Part shown: piece by piece, positions 24,001-32,140 of the stretch
Layout: each line of letters begins with the position of its first letter
Numbering within the stretch: position 1 is the stretch's first letter
Origin: a virus
Reading direction: 5' to 3' (one strand)
Length of the DNA stretch: 43,522 nucleotides
Virus record (IMG/VR): IMGVR_UViG_3300037635_002786
Span: 1 to 43,522 of that record
Position numbers and translations under genes: made by a program
The notes under the pieces: generated by a model
What the model saw: only the letters and a program-made list of their open reading frames with translations
What the model was told of the DNA's origin: nothing
Databases searched by the model: none

Positions 24001-27000
24001 TTCGCATTAAACATAGCCTGTATTATTTTTTTATTAAACTTAGGTTCTAATTGTTTCTCAATATCTTTTCGGAAAATTCTCACAGCATCTGCAGGGCTAT
24101 CACCCCTACCCATAGACTCCCCAATAACCTCAAGAACCTTATCGAATGGTTCCTGCCCTTCGATATTCTGTGCGTCAGCTAGTTTTATAGTTTGTTCATC
24201 GAATATAGTCTGTCTTGCAAAGAACCTTGTATACTCAGAAGGCATAACATAAGGCTCTGCCCTGCCTTCTAAGATGTCTAAGGTATGGCTTAGAATTTCA
24301 GCCTGATCATCAGGTGAGCGTCCCAATTCTTCCGCCAATTCGCTTCTAACCTCTGTTAGGATTGCAGGAAATTCCGTGCCCCAAATACCCTTATCCTGAT
24401 TGTGCGTAATCGTAGATTCACCTGTATCTATTAATGCTTGTTGCGTCTCAGGATTTTGTCTGAACGACTCCAAAACTAATCGTTTCATTAATGGTATACT
24501 GTTTGCAGGATCTACCCTTTTACCTCTTATCTTAACTCCTTCCTTCCAATTCTTATTATATGTATCCGCATCAAAGGAGCCTGACTTTAATGTTTGATAG
24601 GCGTGTTCAACACTTACATATTTTCTTCCGTCTATTTCAAAGGGCCTTGATGCCAAGTTGCTTAGAGATGCATTTTCACCACTACCATACCAAACATTTA
24701 TTGGACCTAAGTCCAGTTCAAGCTGTTTACCTACTAAAGGAATTACTGTTCTATTCCCTTCTGATAACATTCTATAATGCTCTGCTTTGTCACTGAGTCT
24801 TTTAATCTCATCTGGAGGAAGAGGCACACTTTGCTGAATCATATTTCTGCGAGAAAGTATTCTCTTAGAAATAGCATCGACCTTCGCCTGTTCCATCTTT
24901 CGGTCTGCCTCATTCGTAGTGCTATCCCTTAAAGCTATAGCAGTCCGATACTCCTCCACTTCAGCATTGTTGGCATATCTCATCAGCCGTACTGCCCCAA
25001 CAGGAAGACCAGGTATCAATTCTTTTTCGTCAGACAACAAGCCTCGTTCAGCCCTAGCTCTTTGAGCAAGCTGGCCTGTTGACATATTCGTATAGATCTG
25101 CCAAATACTACCAATCTCTGCCTTCTGTACAGCCCTGGCTATGCCTCCAAACAAGCCCTCAGTATTAGTATAGATCTTGTCCATTGCATTAGACATAATT
25201 TTTTTCTGTACTGGAGCAAAGTCCTTGTTGGAAATCATCTCAGCAAAATAGTCTGATACAGCGTGCATAAGTGCGTCCTCTAAATTTGGGGCCACACCAT
25301 CCTTGTTAGTCATTTCAATCATCTTTGCTTCTAACCAAGTAAGGCCCCTACTAGCAGCCTCTGCATTTATAAAATCAGGTACAGTAGTATTAGCAACAAG
25401 CTTACCTGCCTGTTGTAATTCTGTTTCATTAAAGACTGTTCTCTGTATCGCATCAAAGATTTGAGGTCTAGCAATATTCCGCATGATCTCTGGACCTAAC
25501 GTCTTGATATCAATACGAGGATCTAGCGACGAGACATTATAAATAATTTCGGTAATAGGGCCGACCTCTCTTAACGCAACTGCTGCATCACCCATATCCC
25601 TACCTGCTATAAGCACATCGCTTAGTATTGAAAACTCACTATCTGCGTCAGCAACAATCCGTATCTTTACATCCTCCTGAAAATCCAAGGAGTTAACTAC
25701 ATCCTTTATATAACCTTCTATCTCCCGTAATTTCTTACCAGTAACTTCTATGACTGCCTGTCTCAACTGTTGCGAACCAGGATTCATTGTAGAAGGAATG
25801 GCACCCTTTAAGATAAGATCCTTGTATACTTCTCTAGCTGTTGCAGACTCAGACATTAACTCTGCAACAGGTTGCCTTCTTAAAATGGAACGAGTGCCGT
25901 GACCCAAAAGACCCAAGTTATCTAGCTGTCGCATACCGAAACTATCGGCAAGATACGGTGCCAGCATATCCAGGAACTGCCTCGTAGTTACCGGCTTAAG
26001 ATTTTTATTCCTCTTCTCTGTTTTTTCGTTGTACTCATCCGTCATTATCCTAACTTTTTGAGAGTGTTCCTTGTCTCTCAAAATATCTTTTATCATTTCA
26101 GGCTTAGACTCAGAGGCCCAGTAAGCATCTGCAGTTATTTCGGTGCCTGTTTCAGTATCAAGCCTTACCGTATTTTCATCTGCTACAAGAATCTTTGATT
26201 CCAGCACCCTTGCAATAGCTTCACCAAACACACCCTTATCAAACGTCTCACTGCCCAAGGCTAACTCTACCTCATCAGATAATTGAGATATGTCTTTGTC
26301 GAGCCTGGGAAGAGGCACCTCAAAAGCAACAGGTGCCTCTCTATCTGCCAGTTTAACGTCCCTATTTAATGCTGCCATTTGACTAACTATTTCATCAACG
26401 TGTGCATCCAGTGCTGGATCTTCATACATATCCATAAGATAGTTTTCTTTCCTAATACGTACCTTTGGAATACGTGCCAGACTGAAATAGATTAGTGCCT
26501 TCTGAGCAGGGGTTGCCTTGCTCCACTGATCTACTGCTGCGAGATCACGCAACAGCCTACGAAACGGCAAGCTGTTTACTCCCGTACCACCAGCATAGGC
26601 CACCTTTTTAATCTTTCCCTCAAGATCCTTAAGGCTTCCGTCTCCTCGTAAAAAATAATTTTTTGAGCGAAGAAGATTTATTATATCTTTATCTGTAACA
26701 GCATTCTCAGGGTTCTTGGCAATTTTTTTTCTAACACCGTCCACCAACTCACGAGTTTCCTCGTTAAGGGTCGCTAAGATTGGGGGGGTCGCAAGGCGGT
26801 TACGTTCCTCAAGGTCAACGTCTGCATCTATTCTATCTGCCAGCACCTCACTAAACACCGTATTTCTCTTTGGCTTGCTTGCAACCAATAGGTCAACAAT
26901 ACGCTTGGCATCCTGTGCAGGGATATTACTAGAAAATATTTTATTTGATAAACTACCCTGTAACTGGGCCTCTTGCTGAGATGCTTGTCTTTCTATCTGA

Positions 27001-29444
27001 CGCATTTGGTCTGGCCTAATATCTTCTTCTCGTGCAATCTTTTCATCTCGCATCAACCGAGTAAGAATATCTTTCTCTATCTTGCTTACTTTCACATTCG
27101 CAAATCCACCATCTATCTCTTGATCATGGTCAACTGAATACTTCCGCACCAACTCAGTTTTTTCAAGTAAACGATTTATTTGATCTATAGTATTAGAGGC
27201 ATCTATATCATGCTGTGCCAAGCTATTCGTCATACCAGATAGCCAGAAACTAAGTTGTTCTGGGGTTGCGAATCCAAGTTCTTTTGCAACTTTTTGCTGT
27301 AACTTCTCATCATTCAAAAGTATATCTGATGCATTCTTAAGCTGGTTATTCAAAAAGTTTATATGAAGTCTTTTATCTGTGTTATCTAAAGCTTCTCCTT
27401 CTTCCTGAAGCTGATTGTCACCAAGAAAAATATTTTCCATATTGGAAAGTGTTGCTTCTGGATCAGAGCCTCCAATAGGATTTTCTGTATAGAGTGTCTC
27501 ATGTCTTTTTTGCAAGCCTTCCCTGCTTTGAGCAACTACCTCTAACTCTTTGGTAGCGTCAGTCATTTTCATTTCAGGTCTAAAGACACCAATATTTAAC
27601 GCTAACGCCCTAGCAATTTGAGAAGGACTAAAGCTCGCATTGTCGCTCGCAGCTTTAGTTTTGTCTATCTTTACGGGAATAGAAACTTGTTCATCTATAA
27701 ACTCTATTCTTTCTTCATCTAAGTTGGTGTCTACATCCTGTGAGCTTCTGCCTCCATGAATACCAAGTATTTCTTCCAAAGCAAAACTACCCTCAAGGCC
27801 ACCCTCACTTCCCATTGCATACACCCACTCAGAATTACTAACTTCTTCTAGTGCATCTACCTCTATGGCATTGAGTGATCGTGCACTGTCGATCTCTTTT
27901 ATGCGAGATTCCTTTTTATCCTGGTATTGCTCAGACGCTGTAAGTCCCCCATTGTCATAATTATGTCTTTGTGCATTACCAAGTATTTCCTCGATACCTT
28001 GCATTCGCTTAGATGCTTCTTCACGAATCAAAGCTATAACCTGGTTTTGTTCTTCGCCTTCTATAGACGGATCAGCTATTACAGATTGCTCTAAGGTTTT
28101 GTAATATCTTTGAAATCTATTGTACTCTCTTTCAAGACTTTTAAAGTCTGTGTGGGAACTTTGTAAACCCTGTAATATGGTTTCATTTGTGGGTATGTCC
28201 ATATTTTTTTCTATGTTTTCCCAGACTGCAATTACTTCTTCTGACACTCCTTTCTCACGTAGTCTTTGTCCAACATTTTGAACATACTCTTCTCTATTTG
28301 AAAGACTATAACCGTGATCCCTTTCAAATCGTCTAAGCTCTACTTCTGCTGAAGCATCACTATTTCTATCACCGCCTGAACCATGTTTACCAGGCAACAT
28401 AGCTCGCACCAACGAAGCTATAGCACCTGCTGCACCACCCACTACAAACTCTTGTTCAGCTTCTTTAGCCCAGTTCTCAAACGCTTGAGGATCATAGGCT
28501 TTTGCAACCAATGTTTGTGCTACTCCTGCGGTTGCTTCCTGTGTTCCTTCTCCCAGTCCACCTCTCAATGCAGATCCTATCGGGGCAAGCCGTCCAGGTA
28601 ATGCCCTTTGAACAGGCCAAAATTTTCGATTAAACCCATATCTACCAATCTTAAGTGGCAAAACTTCAGTAAGGCCAATAACTCCACCAGCAGTAATGGC
28701 AGACAGTTCAGACATCCAAGGAAGATCCCTGCCCGATCTACGCTCATATTCATGGAATCTATCTGCCTGGGTTTCAAAGCCCATCCCTGCACCCATCGCC
28801 AAACTAGCCAAACCTACAGTTCCTAAGACTGGAAGAGAAACAACAGCACCTGGTACAGCTAATGCGGCTAAACCAGCTACACCAGCAAAGGCACCAAGCT
28901 GGCCCATAGCACCAGAGATTGCAGTACCCATTCTTCCTTGATACCGTGGATCGGCCTCTAAACCAGGAAGTACTCCTCTATCAATAATATCTTTTAATGT
29001 TTCTTCAAACGGCAACTCAATATCCGGTGTAGCCCAATTCAAAAAACCCTTTAAACCACGTAAAGGTGTAGTCAATAATTCCCTAACAGGGGCTTTTGCC
29101 ACATCCTTGGCATAGCCTGGGTCTTCTTTGAGTGCCTTCAGAAAGTCCAGAGGATTGTACGAGGCTCCAACACGCTCTACAGTATCTAATGGATTGTGCT
29201 GTTGTAAGATATATCCTGGTAAACCACCACTTCGCTGGAAAGGCTGTAGTGTTTTAAGCCAATCGATATCCTGTGGTTGCTGCGTATTAATTAATTGTCT
29301 TAAATCTAAGGAATCGGGCGTGCTACCACTTACAATATTGTTATAATCTGCTTCAGGTATTTCCTGTGTAGTCCCATCGCTAAGATAAAGGGTACGCATA
29401 CGTTGTTGTCCAGGCTTCTGTAATCCAAAAATGCCATTAGACAT
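21039..29444 (-). CDS. Giant 2801-residue polyvalent virion protein with NADAR domain
   Basis: Starts MSNGIFGLQ, the shared leader. Residues about 165-225 are strongly hydrophobic and Gly/Ala-rich (possible membrane insertion). Residues about 1290-1400 look like a zincin that lost its site: LGPEIMRNIARPQIF stands where HExxH would be, and DALMHAVSDYFAEM where the downstream acidic helix would be. Residues about 1578-1698 match NADAR (YbiA-like): NVWYGSGENASLSNLASRPF, YVSVEHAYQTLKSG, KRLVLESFRQNPETQQALID and NQDKGIWGTEF. The last 600 residues (RTEWDALPFWKRDRAKIWAR, IGDGTYMRYPMPHELG) resemble LPD38, common at the end of large phage polyvalent proteins. Most likely an ejected internal virion protein. 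Confidence 0.88.
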   Translation of the reverse strand: MSNGIFGLQKPGQQRMRTLYLSDGTTQEIPEADYNNIVSGSTPDSLDLRQLINTQQPQDIDWLKTLQPFQRSGGLPGYILQQHNPLDTVERVGASYNPLDFLKALKEDPGYAKDVAKAPVRELLTTPLRGLKGFLNWATPDIELPFEETLKDIIDRGVLPGLEADPRYQGRMGTAISGAMGQLGAFAGVAGLAALAVPGAVVSLPVLGTVGLASLAMGAGMGFETQADRFHEYERRSGRDLPWMSELSAITAGGVIGLTEVLPLKIGRYGFNRKFWPVQRALPGRLAPIGSALRGGLGEGTQEATAGVAQTLVAKAYDPQAFENWAKEAEQEFVVGGAAGAIASLVRAMLPGKHGSGGDRNSDASAEVELRRFERDHGYSLSNREEYVQNVGQRLREKGVSEEVIAVWENIEKNMDIPTNETILQGLQSSHTDFKSLEREYNRFQRYYKTLEQSVIADPSIEGEEQNQVIALIREEASKRMQGIEEILGNAQRHNYDNGGLTASEQYQDKKESRIKEIDSARSLNAIEVDALEEVSNSEWVYAMGSEGGLEGSFALEEILGIHGGRSSQDVDTNLDEERIEFIDEQVSIPVKIDKTKAASDNASFSPSQIARALALNIGVFRPEMKMTDATKELEVVAQSREGLQKRHETLYTENPIGGSDPEATLSNMENIFLGDNQLQEEGEALDNTDKRLHINFLNNQLKNASDILLNDEKLQQKVAKELGFATPEQLSFWLSGMTNSLAQHDIDASNTIDQINRLLEKTELVRKYSVDHDQEIDGGFANVKVSKIEKDILTRLMRDEKIAREEDIRPDQMRQIERQASQQEAQLQGSLSNKIFSSNIPAQDAKRIVDLLVASKPKRNTVFSEVLADRIDADVDLEERNRLATPPILATLNEETRELVDGVRKKIAKNPENAVTDKDIINLLRSKNYFLRGDGSLKDLEGKIKKVAYAGGTGVNSLPFRRLLRDLAAVDQWSKATPAQKALIYFSLARIPKVRIRKENYLMDMYEDPALDAHVDEIVSQMAALNRDVKLADREAPVAFEVPLPRLDKDISQLSDEVELALGSETFDKGVFGEAIARVLESKILVADENTVRLDTETGTEITADAYWASESKPEMIKDILRDKEHSQKVRIMTDEYNEKTEKRNKNLKPVTTRQFLDMLAPYLADSFGMRQLDNLGLLGHGTRSILRRQPVAELMSESATAREVYKDLILKGAIPSTMNPGSQQLRQAVIEVTGKKLREIEGYIKDVVNSLDFQEDVKIRIVADADSEFSILSDVLIAGRDMGDAAVALREVGPITEIIYNVSSLDPRIDIKTLGPEIMRNIARPQIFDAIQRTVFNETELQQAGKLVANTTVPDFINAEAASRGLTWLEAKMIEMTNKDGVAPNLEDALMHAVSDYFAEMISNKDFAPVQKKIMSNAMDKIYTNTEGLFGGIARAVQKAEIGSIWQIYTNMSTGQLAQRARAERGLLSDEKELIPGLPVGAVRLMRYANNAEVEEYRTAIALRDSTTNEADRKMEQAKVDAISKRILSRRNMIQQSVPLPPDEIKRLSDKAEHYRMLSEGNRTVIPLVGKQLELDLGPINVWYGSGENASLSNLASRPFEIDGRKYVSVEHAYQTLKSGSFDADTYNKNWKEGVKIRGKRVDPANSIPLMKRLVLESFRQNPETQQALIDTGESTITHNQDKGIWGTEFPAILTEVRSELAEELGRSPDDQAEILSHTLDILEGRAEPYVMPSEYTRFFARQTIFDEQTIKLADAQNIEGQEPFDKVLEVIGESMGRGDSPADAVRIFRKDIEKQLEPKFNKKIIQAMFNANEPIARLNKEVAEALDMTAIPALSDTLWAKSVADNIGNYVKSLMNDGPVTFTGETAERGMFRVIPVRSDLLKKKYGMDRIPGLNAIFAIIDGAPKDQMVATLYGLGKSLQWQKRRHDYWLKREAVTPEQKIQKERDISRYRSDKRNINKITKKVDPDAVYKEGDTIPPKKKVGDRLSANDYEAKLDALILHTEKINSPVVKFWDVLNEFTNHSLKTAYNAELITKQRYDILTEMPYIPRYIAPEFLEDGQMDVTRVISDDLLSRSRKASESPIHDDLFANNAMNAMAVLRDSANNIWVNRAVRDEETLGRARDVTGKVSRSTAIANPDRYIRVKQQGIEKIYEVDDKAVVRAAMQIGFSPERLWNVIAGQGPEPVKDSWYWKMLRFPSDAVRQLVTRSIGFIERNLQRDGMLGMFFHGFSDGGVNFFMELLNNVADPTLITSGALIDKDKASDTVMFVRNHGGDFGFDYTEAKSTRDPLADSFEGSLMKEMAESKKPLSLASKALKASIDYMSPDRWGLKEVVNPLQWVPLAWHMMGTISSHVELSGRKAVFQMQLAKTGNRETAQRSAIEQINYGTAGGSPLVRLWAAVAPFINGALQGASVSWRTVFRGDTTNVPTTGHYGYTRTEWDALPFWKRDRAKIWARMMVHGTVASLLYLLNDDDEEFSRLSPIQRSQYMLIPIGDGTYMRYPMPHELGIVTTVIPQQITQAVLDEGHGWKDATRESFDAIRKGFRYPLLPQVLSPVYDMLRNEDRYREQPIVDYYSDQLQPILQQGPGTDPMARGMAGIANQIPFLRETPLSSPDKVAYAISASIGPIGMFLKETAEKLAMEQHGISTIGTKYDKDDWQDNWGQNMWMSDKGIGGDQESVYGWLEKVGQIARNHNAMVESRQFTEEQAREYYDKHELEIDAYSGLQDIAQRLLELRTEEQSMRNLDILGEYEGVEGQKKRAEGKEDLRQERIRWFNEANKIIKELTEETGGRGPSFLP

Positions 29445-29447
29445 AAT

Positions 29448-30890
29448 TTAATATCTAGGCTCGTCAGCCACTGAAGAACGCATATTTGCATTAAAGATTA
29501 CATCAACCATATCAACCAGCCTACCTAATTCATCTTCAACAATCTCTTCATTTTTGCCAGTTAAACTTGTCGCAAGTATTCTTAAATCACTTATAATAGA
29601 AGCCAGGGAAGCCGGAGTTACCCGTTTTCCTGCTTCAATAGTGGCTCGAACTTCTTCTGCACGTTGTAAAAGTTCCGCCGCCTTTATCTGATCGGCTCGG
29701 TCAGCAGTTATCATTGCCTGTTTCAGTCCAGCCTCTAACTCAAACAATGACTGCCTACTACGATTTGCAGCCTCATCAAACGAGGTTAACCTACCTGTAT
29801 CAATTAGTCCCTGCAGGTCTGCTATTTCTCCTCGCTGTTCTCCCTTGCGTTTCCATATAGCTGATATAGAGTCACCGTAATCATCTTTCAGCAGTAGATT
29901 GTTTATGAATGCTTGTGTTTTCATATCTTCTATCTCTTGAGCATGACTTCCTCTTAAGAGTCCTAACTCCTCTTCCTGTCTTCCAAAGATTTCTTCACGT
30001 GCCAATCTTCTGTCCCTTTCTTCGGGAGTTTCCTCTTGTCGTCTTTTTTCTTCGTCGGCAATTAAACTTAAAAGACCCGTTGCACTCCCTGCACCTTCAC
30101 TCGGTGTCATTAAATCAATTATTGCATTTTCAAATCTATCCATATAGTTGCCAGAAGGATCTTCAGTATTTTGTCTACCATATCTTCTTATGAATTGTGC
30201 TGGTAATCGCCCTGCATACTGACGCCAAACTTCATCATCACTCATTCCTGTTTCAGGTGATTCTATAGGTTCCTGAACAATACGACGTCCCATCCAATCC
30301 CGTTCTACCTTATCTGACTCGTCAGCATCATTCTCAAACAAGGCTCTCACTTCACTAGCTTCTGGGGAGCGTAATTTTCCCGCAAAAGGCTCCATATCTG
30401 CACTAGTTGTAAAAGGTGCAGGGACTGATCCAACTGCATTTGCGATATCCATAAGATCCCCCATCCATTCATAACCTGCCGGCATATTATCTCTAAAATC
30501 ATAAATATTAGGATTGAATGCTTCAGGATCGTCACCTTCAAAATGAGTATCTATTCCATGTACATGGGGAGCAATATTACCACCAGAATGATAGCCTGGA
30601 ATTATACCGCCCTGGGCAAACTGACCTATATCTGTCGGCATTTCGCCCATTTCTCCTGGCATGACCGGCTGTTGCATACCTTCCTGCATACCCTGCAACT
30701 TCTGGTCTCTAATAGTATTAGTATTAACCTGTGGTTTTGTATCAGGATTTCTTGAGGCAACCTCAATTAAAACAGGTGCCTCCATTAATTCCAATTCCTT
30801 CATCATCTCAGGATTTTGCAGGAGCTTTTGCAAGTACTCATTAGTTACACCGCTTAATAATTCGCTTTGTTGATGTAGACTGAGTGCCAT
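29448..30890 (-). CDS. Internal virion protein with GGIIPGYHSGG motif (480 aa)
   Basis: The N-terminus is helical (LLQNPEMMKELELMEAPVLI) followed by a Gln/Met-rich linker and GGIIPGYHSGG (94-104), a layout common in internal virion proteins of environmental podoviruses as I recall them. The remaining part is helical and charged (about 270-440, coiled coil). Starts 2 bases from the neighbouring gene's control region. It lacks the N-terminal GIxGL leader of its neighbours. Structural role inferred. Confidence 0.75.
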   Translation of the reverse strand: MALSLHQQSELLSGVTNEYLQKLLQNPEMMKELELMEAPVLIEVASRNPDTKPQVNTNTIRDQKLQGMQEGMQQPVMPGEMGEMPTDIGQFAQGGIIPGYHSGGNIAPHVHGIDTHFEGDDPEAFNPNIYDFRDNMPAGYEWMGDLMDIANAVGSVPAPFTTSADMEPFAGKLRSPEASEVRALFENDADESDKVERDWMGRRIVQEPIESPETGMSDDEVWRQYAGRLPAQFIRRYGRQNTEDPSGNYMDRFENAIIDLMTPSEGAGSATGLLSLIADEEKRRQEETPEERDRRLAREEIFGRQEEELGLLRGSHAQEIEDMKTQAFINNLLLKDDYGDSISAIWKRKGEQRGEIADLQGLIDTGRLTSFDEAANRSRQSLFELEAGLKQAMITADRADQIKAAELLQRAEEVRATIEAGKRVTPASLASIISDLRILATSLTGKNEEIVEDELGRLVDMVDVIFNANMRSSVADEPRY

Positions 30891-30892
30891 GA

Positions 30893-32116
30893 TTATCTCC
30901 TCATCCCTCTAAGGAATTGACTATACATCGGACCCACTATACCCCCATGTCTCTGGCCTGGTATATTTTGTGTTGTCTGGGAACCAGTAACATCAGCCGT
31001 AGTTTTAGCCCAATCAGTCGGCTGTTCTCCATAGCTTGTCTGAGTCACTCCTCCCTTATAAGGCATCTTACTCATAGCTTGAGTTTGCCAGTCTATATTT
31101 TTCCGTTCCTGATCTAGGCGATTCTGGAAATCCTGATATCCAACATCTAAGGACTTCTGTTGTAGGTCACGACGCTGTTGTCCAACCATACCCAAGTCAC
31201 CCAGCCTCTGCCTTTGCTGTGCTTGCTGTTGTCCCCCAAGGGTAGTCTGTGCTTGCCCTGCCCCTAGTGCGGCCTGTCTATCAGCTTGTAGGGCTTGCTG
31301 TGCAGACTCAAACGCCTTTTGTTGTCCAGTACCAATGATGTCCGCCGCTTGCTGTGAGGTATCCATGGCTTGTTGCTGTTGCATCACGCCTTGGCGATAG
31401 CCTCCAAACGCTCCTGATCCCGCAGCCTGTGATCCAATATTTTGCATTTGCTGTTGATTAAACTGAGCCAACTGTCTCAACTGAGGGTCTGTTACATTCT
31501 GTGTGTACTGACTCATATACGGATCTAAGCTACCTGCTGTTGACTGTTGTTGTCCTGCAGTCTGTAGGCTTGTTTGTGCATCAATAGTGCCCTGTGGACC
31601 CTGGCCAGTAGAATAGGCTTCTGTTGCTTGCTGTGCTGCGATTTCCTGTGGAGTAAATCCTGCAAGTCTTTGCCCTCCGTAAGGAGTATACTCACGAGAT
31701 CCTTCATCTACTACACGATCTGTAAGATCTGCCCATTGCTGTTCGGTCTGTACAGGCACACCATAGTCATAAGTCTGTACTGATGAGGGAGTCGGACCAC
31801 CATCCTCATACCCAGGAATAATACCACCAGATGCTCTACCCCTTAAATAGTTAGCCAAGTCTATCCACCAAGGTTTATCTTCTAACATAGGGCGTTCACC
31901 ACGCTGTACGCCAAGAGAGTCAAGCCATATCATATTTTCTAACCATCTATCTCTTTCGGTTGGTTCTGGAAATTCATGTCCTGCCATTTCCAATAGCATA
32001 CGAGTAGTCCTATCGGGATCTCTCATCTGTTGCCGATACCGAAATTCCGCCCTAGCTGAATCAGATTGATCTGGATATACTTGACCGCCACGTTGTAACC
32101 CCATTATACCACGCAT
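30893..32116 (-). CDS. Gln-rich internal virion protein with leader and GGIIPGYEDGG motif (407 aa)
   Basis: Starts MRGIMGLQRGG. GGIIPGYEDGG occurs at 97-107, and RHGGIVGPMY near the end. The central part is a Gln/Ala-rich helical region; SQAAGSGAFGGYRQGVMQQQ and IIGTGQQKAFESAQQALQAD are signatures I associate with core/internal virion proteins of short-tailed marine phages. It carries both shared signals, leader and internal motif, linking the two groups. Probably part of an ejected core. Confidence 0.78.
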   Translation of the reverse strand: MRGIMGLQRGGQVYPDQSDSARAEFRYRQQMRDPDRTTRMLLEMAGHEFPEPTERDRWLENMIWLDSLGVQRGERPMLEDKPWWIDLANYLRGRASGGIIPGYEDGGPTPSSVQTYDYGVPVQTEQQWADLTDRVVDEGSREYTPYGGQRLAGFTPQEIAAQQATEAYSTGQGPQGTIDAQTSLQTAGQQQSTAGSLDPYMSQYTQNVTDPQLRQLAQFNQQQMQNIGSQAAGSGAFGGYRQGVMQQQQAMDTSQQAADIIGTGQQKAFESAQQALQADRQAALGAGQAQTTLGGQQQAQQRQRLGDLGMVGQQRRDLQQKSLDVGYQDFQNRLDQERKNIDWQTQAMSKMPYKGGVTQTSYGEQPTDWAKTTADVTGSQTTQNIPGQRHGGIVGPMYSQFLRGMRR

Positions 32117-32140
32117 AATTTTCTCACAGGTTTAATTCTT

